IMG/VR virus record: IMGVR_UViG_3300022929_000074
Coordinates: 1 to 38,570 of that record
Source: a virus
Direction: 5' to 3' (one strand)
Length of the DNA: 38,570 nucleotides
A program made the translations under genes and the position numbers. The notes beneath the pieces were generated by a model. The model made no database searches and was not told the DNA's origin. It worked only from the letters and a program-made list of their open reading frames with translations. Of this stretch, positions 36,001 through 38,570 are shown piece after piece; positions within the stretch are counted from its first letter, which is position 1; each line of letters starts with the position of its first letter.

Positions 36001-37652
36001 CCCTTCTCACAATTTGGAAGGTCTTGTGTCATATCCGATGTTCTCCATGCCAAGTTTTCCAAAGACAACATATATTTTGTTGCCTCACCATTTTTGATAT
36101 TAAGACCATCAACAGGTGCAATATTCAAATTGTAAGTGTTATCCAATACTGAATTTGTAAACTTACGGATGTTACCTTCACTCTTTTGAAGGTCGGCCAT
36201 TTGGTAATAAGGTGTGTCTTTAGTGAATACTCTACAATATTCTTGACCTACCTCAACACCATTTTCGTTAACATATCTTTTTACTCTCGAACCTTTTGTA
36301 ATCTCTCTCGTACCATCATAGAATACTTTAGATACCTGATTGATAGCGTTACCCACGTGTTCTAATCTCGCTTGACCATTCAACCCATCGGCAGCATCAA
36401 TCAACCTTTGAGTATCATCTAAGATTGAACCCTTAGTTATTTTATATCTCGTAGATGAAGATTTATTAAATTGTGAACTAATTGGAGGGAATCCGTCATT
36501 TCCACCAACAATCTTACCACCAATACCTACGTTCTTACCCGCAGCCCTCGAACTCTTTGGTGACACCCACGTAAATCCACCACCAATATCTGGTGAATCA
36601 CCAGGTTCAACAGTATTTAATCCAAAACTAAACTTCTGTTCTCCCTCATATAAATTAGCCAATTCACCATATCCTCTAACCGCAGTCGGTATTCTTTTAC
36701 CAAACTCATCGACAGGTAACTCGTTAGACGGAGCAACAATATCGTTAGGGTCTTGGACTCTTGAACCTATATAATAGTTAGGACCAGGAGCAAAGAAGTT
36801 AGGGTCCGATATGAAGTTTAATTTATAATCAGGTCTAAACCTGTTGTACTCTAAGGCTTTGAATAATTGTGATGTTTGTCCTCGACCAGTGTTGTTTAAG
36901 AAAATATCCGAACCATTCTTCTTTTCAGGTAATAAGTCTCTAAACCCTAATAAATTACTAATAGCGTTTATACCTGTGTTTAAGTAACTTGTAGAACCCT
37001 CAAAGTAGTCACCAGGTATCCATGAGAATGGAACATAAACACCAGTAATTCTACTGATAAAATCTAAACCTTTACCCACAATATTTGTCGGAGACGAAAT
37101 CGTCCAATCAGGTTCAATAAATTCTTGTCTACCCGTTAGAATATCTGCGGCAATAAATGGGTCTTGTAACGCACTTAAAATATTTATTCTACCTAAAGTT
37201 TCTTGTCTAATCTCCTCATCAACTCTATACTGAAACTCGTCCTGTAACGACTTAGCAGCAATCTGTATCATTGTAGAGTCTTGAGTCAATGAACCATTTG
37301 TACCCTGAGGGTCGTCATTAAATAGAATCTGAGCACCCGTATATGTTGATGCAACAAACTTATAATACGTATCTCTTTGGGTTACTAACTTTTGTACGTC
37401 CTTAACGGTGTACCTATCATCATAACCATCAGCAGGTCCATATTGATTTTGTATGAATAGTTTTACCTCTTCTTTATCACCAATATCTTCAACTTCAGCA
37501 CTATCCACAACAGAGTAGTTGGTCAATGTGAGTTCTGATTGACCAGGGTTTGTTGAAGGAGAAAAACCATCACTATTAAAAGGTGGTAAGTTCTTTACCA
37601 ACAACTTCTTTCTGATGTCTTCTGTTGAATTAAATGATAATGGACTTGGCAT
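33048..37652 (-). CDS. Large baseplate/tube-end protein with OmpA-like domain, 1534 aa
   Basis: Two regions resemble tube-end or LysM-type baseplate proteins of contractile tails. The first, about 545-610, has VMWFPPYDLRVDES, FLGRPEPIYTY and QGSLSFKILVDHPS. The second, about 1015-1090, has ICVLRVGDFY and ADVSLSFYFIGGHG. Between them, residues about 700-880 hold an OmpA C-terminal-like domain: TLYFDND at the start, then LTGSASS (790-796), then SYNINLSKRRVDSVKKQIL (801-819), the peptidoglycan-binding signature. A Glu/Thr/Lys-rich linker follows (880-915). The C-terminal ~370 residues are helical and charged. The gene lies after the tape-measure-like gene and before the gp53-like gene, where distal tail/baseplate proteins (T4 gp48/gp54 roles) are expected. 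Exact homology is uncertain. Confidence 0.65.
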   Translation of the reverse strand: MPSPLSFNSTEDIRKKLLVKNLPPFNSDGFSPSTNPGQSELTLTNYSVVDSAEVEDIGDKEEVKLFIQNQYGPADGYDDRYTVKDVQKLVTQRDTYYKFVASTYTGAQILFNDDPQGTNGSLTQDSTMIQIAAKSLQDEFQYRVDEEIRQETLGRINILSALQDPFIAADILTGRQEFIEPDWTISSPTNIVGKGLDFISRITGVYVPFSWIPGDYFEGSTSYLNTGINAISNLLGFRDLLPEKKNGSDIFLNNTGRGQTSQLFKALEYNRFRPDYKLNFISDPNFFAPGPNYYIGSRVQDPNDIVAPSNELPVDEFGKRIPTAVRGYGELANLYEGEQKFSFGLNTVEPGDSPDIGGGFTWVSPKSSRAAGKNVGIGGKIVGGNDGFPPISSQFNKSSSTRYKITKGSILDDTQRLIDAADGLNGQARLEHVGNAINQVSKVFYDGTREITKGSRVKRYVNENGVEVGQEYCRVFTKDTPYYQMADLQKSEGNIRKFTNSVLDNTYNLNIAPVDGLNIKNGEATKYMLSLENLAWRTSDMTQDLPNCEKGPNGGRVMWFPPYDLRVDESVSASWTTNDFLGRPEPIYTYSNTQRQGSLSFKILVDHPSVLNTLVDKELANVTPDSEVTKIVDSFFSGCKTLDIYELARKYGQLSFNDIYEVVTTTNNPEVFKEIEREIPKENPEPDNISTDTVQKPDLGVFEGTTLYFDNDKPDSNTRSTTSTVDYDTSYNAYIGQKSTYLSQADSIGQKQQVETFFDTKIVAGKNKFDDFINKLVDAATNKFGVNIKLTGSASSPNDDSYNINLSKRRVDSVKKQILNDPRIKKVNEKNYIAIQTSSIGEGANIDNVDCSQDLQGAAKIYSVQAMGCRRTVVANITITEPPKTETEEPTQSDEVIVKETGENSEKVKEIVKGPGAPRQTDEVRLREGITKKILRKLLSECDYFEAVTEDTSFLYEGIKEKIKYFNPVFHSMTPEGLNSRLTFLQQCMRPGETIPTIGPDGKPLENNAQNTSFGSPPICVLRVGDFYHTKIAIQQMTIRYEPLVLDLNPEGIGVQPMIADVSLSFYFIGGHGLKEPVSRLQNALSFNYYANTEMYDERSVATEDTSEIDRETIEALGGDVAFSVDDISGEDVKDGGSTIGEVTSKTIENTGTTVTGTISYKSIMDDLSDKYETYRDTVGPTLQSVADNYGEIGLRLFTKDRSYINGEVMGTSTRIFGKSQNLTQEIDYQFKESLKDVDNDSHPLQYASLGITFKDSNGFKNKDVRKYNKKLKEVIERIQNGYVSEMTTKLQELTTKETDMTRVMDKLNVIYQEIDGFIQSDQTVIYDLSATTEVYNDEYTDTFDELEGDFGIISSKINQQYAILQTKVYTVNGNSFEILAPENTNTVYQKDLSMTTMTEDFPSAQDKRFYLTFYSHILNNSTDLTEELTKFVNENNFTKPDRWIQAIEYTVGQWKKSFEQAKTQISKLFESYNDEIDSTTEFKDLPYAKGKVREFTFANDPNATDSEKKQIQQLYTGNNEGDPDKWNNKVKFQ

Positions 37653-37698
37653 CTATTTCAGTTTTCTATATAAATAGATGAAAGGATTATTTTATGAT
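37653..37698 (-). promoter_or_regulatory. Intergenic region with CTATTTATATAG motif
   Basis: The 46-base gap contains, on the minus strand, TATTTATATAGAAAACTG shortly before the ATG. A very similar string, TATTTATCTTAAAACTG, precedes the 1747-aa gene at 14428. A shared TATTTAT-N(3-4)-AAAACTG element ahead of two giant structural genes suggests a common promoter or translation signal. No terminator hairpin is visible. Confidence 0.35.
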
Positions 37699-38570
37699 TT
37701 AATAAGTGGTACCTTGACGAGCCATTTCTTGTTGAATCATCTGAGTAAGATTGGATAAGGCAGTTGGGTCGGTTTGTAATGATTGTAAAGACATACCACC
37801 ACCCTGTAATTGAATGGTACCAGTGTGATTTACATTAAGGTCATCAAATGTACCTCTAACAACTTCAACCTTCATTGGGTCGGTATTAGTAACCTTTGCA
37901 ACATTAACAGGAATGATGGCACTTGGTACTACACCTGAGCCTGAACCCGAACCTGAATTAGAACCACCTAAACCAGATACATTCGCAAGGGCATTTCTAG
38001 CTCTACTTCTAGCATTTGTCAAATCAGCACTCAAATCAGCTTTGGCAATTTTTGCATATGCATTAACCGCGGCACCATAGAAAGCATCACCAATCCCATC
38101 AACACCACTGGTTGCAAAATGTTCAAATACACTTGTAAATCCCTCCACACCTTCTTTGAATATTGTATCTACCGTACCAAATACTTTTATCATATTTTTC
38201 TCGTTTATAACACTACCTATAACCTTACTTATTTCTGTTGCCGCAGATAAAGTAGTTTCCTCAATTTTTCCATATTTAGCAGAACCAGCAATCTCAGCTG
38301 AAACTCTCCTTGCTGGTTCTTCTAATGTTTTTTGGATTACTTCTAATACAGTCAATTGTTCTTTAGCAACATCTAAGGCTGACATATTTGCAGTCTCCGA
38401 ACGTTCTCTAAGTTCCTTTATTTGGTCTTTTGTTAAGTCCGTTGCAGAAACTAATTCAGTAAACTTTTTACCATCTTCGTCCTCACGCTGGAAAGTAAAT
38501 TTTAACTCACCACCATCGAACTGACCGATATTTGCCAACATTTCTTTGGTCTCATCATCATAACCACCTA
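37699..38570 (-). CDS. Probable tail tape measure protein, C-terminal part (N-terminus outside window)
   Basis: The frame stays open through the right edge (GGYDDETKE precedes the first Met in the window), so only the last ~289 residues are present. The segment is helical and alanine-rich, with a Gly/Ser linker (GGSNSGSGSGSG) followed by a short beta-like tail (NHTGTIQLQGGG, then DPTALSNLTQMIQQEMARQ). A low-complexity helical protein ending this way, directly upstream of distal-tail and hub genes, fits the C-terminus of a tape measure protein, which sets tail length. Without the N-terminal bulk this is a contextual call. Confidence 0.5.
   Translation of the reverse strand, partial: GGYDDETKEMLANIGQFDGGELKFTFQREDEDGKKFTELVSATDLTKDQIKELRERSETANMSALDVAKEQLTVLEVIQKTLEEPARRVSAEIAGSAKYGKIEETTLSAATEISKVIGSVINEKNMIKVFGTVDTIFKEGVEGFTSVFEHFATSGVDGIGDAFYGAAVNAYAKIAKADLSADLTNARSRARNALANVSGLGGSNSGSGSGSGVVPSAIIPVNVAKVTNTDPMKVEVVRGTFDDLNVNHTGTIQLQGGGMSLQSLQTDPTALSNLTQMIQQEMARQGTTY

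Noticed and set aside
1-38570. Many plus-strand and other-frame open frames of 60-146 codons
   Set aside because: Each lies inside a longer minus-strand gene with convincing motifs or operon context. They have low-complexity or improbable compositions and no independent start signals, so they are shadows.
1-38570. tRNA genes, integrase, insertion sequence or origin of replication
   Set aside because: No cloverleaf-like intergenic sequence, recombinase motif, terminal inverted repeats or iteron cluster was seen; the gaps between genes are too short.

Overview
This 38.6-kb window is part of the genome of a large, contractile-tailed (myovirus-type) bacteriophage distantly related to T4. All 22 genes I support lie on the minus strand, so the window reads from right (38570) to left (1). 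The DNA is AT-rich and tightly packed, and no stretch over 300 bases lacks a gene. Recognisable T4-type proteins are the baseplate wedge proteins gp25, gp6 and a LysM/gp53-like protein, plus a gp41-like helicase, UvsX, a gp32-like ssDNA-binding protein and an RNase H-like 5' exonuclease. No integrase, tRNA, CRISPR array or insertion sequence was seen.

Layout in transcription order. (1) 38570-24886, tail/baseplate: the C-terminus of a probable tape measure protein, a 1534-aa baseplate or tube-end protein with an OmpA-like domain, a small LysM/gp53-like wedge protein, a giant 2323-aa baseplate hub protein, a small unknown protein and a very acidic coiled-coil protein, closed by a hairpin terminator. 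(2) 24814-16845, a replication and nucleotide cassette: a sigma70-like promoter, then gp32, uvsX, a 5' exonuclease, an unknown gene, a DnaB/gp41 helicase, nrdB and nrdA, closed by a strong UUCG-loop terminator. (3) 16813-1, the rest of the baseplate and adhesion genes: gp25, gp6, a 1747-aa protein with an internal membrane-like segment, five more structural proteins (one with a PKD domain, one like gpI/gp7 wedge proteins), and a cysteine-rich, Thr/Pro-linked fibre or adhesin that runs off the left edge.

The genes of part 2 bind, pair and unwind DNA, remove RNA primers and make deoxynucleotides. Those of parts 1 and 3 build the tail end from tape measure to receptor-binding parts. The replication cassette interrupts what would otherwise be one baseplate cluster.

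Host. Most start codons are preceded by A/T-rich sequence without a Shine-Dalgarno motif. The ribonucleotide reductase carries its ATP-cone on NrdB rather than NrdA, an arrangement known from flavobacteria. Together these suggest a Bacteroidota host, but this is inference. The most notable points are the embedded replication cassette, the relocated ATP-cone, a zinc-less gp32 with a bacterial-SSB-like tail, an OmpA-like domain in a tail protein, transmembrane-like helices inside a structural protein, and a possible cell-wall hydrolase module in the giant hub.
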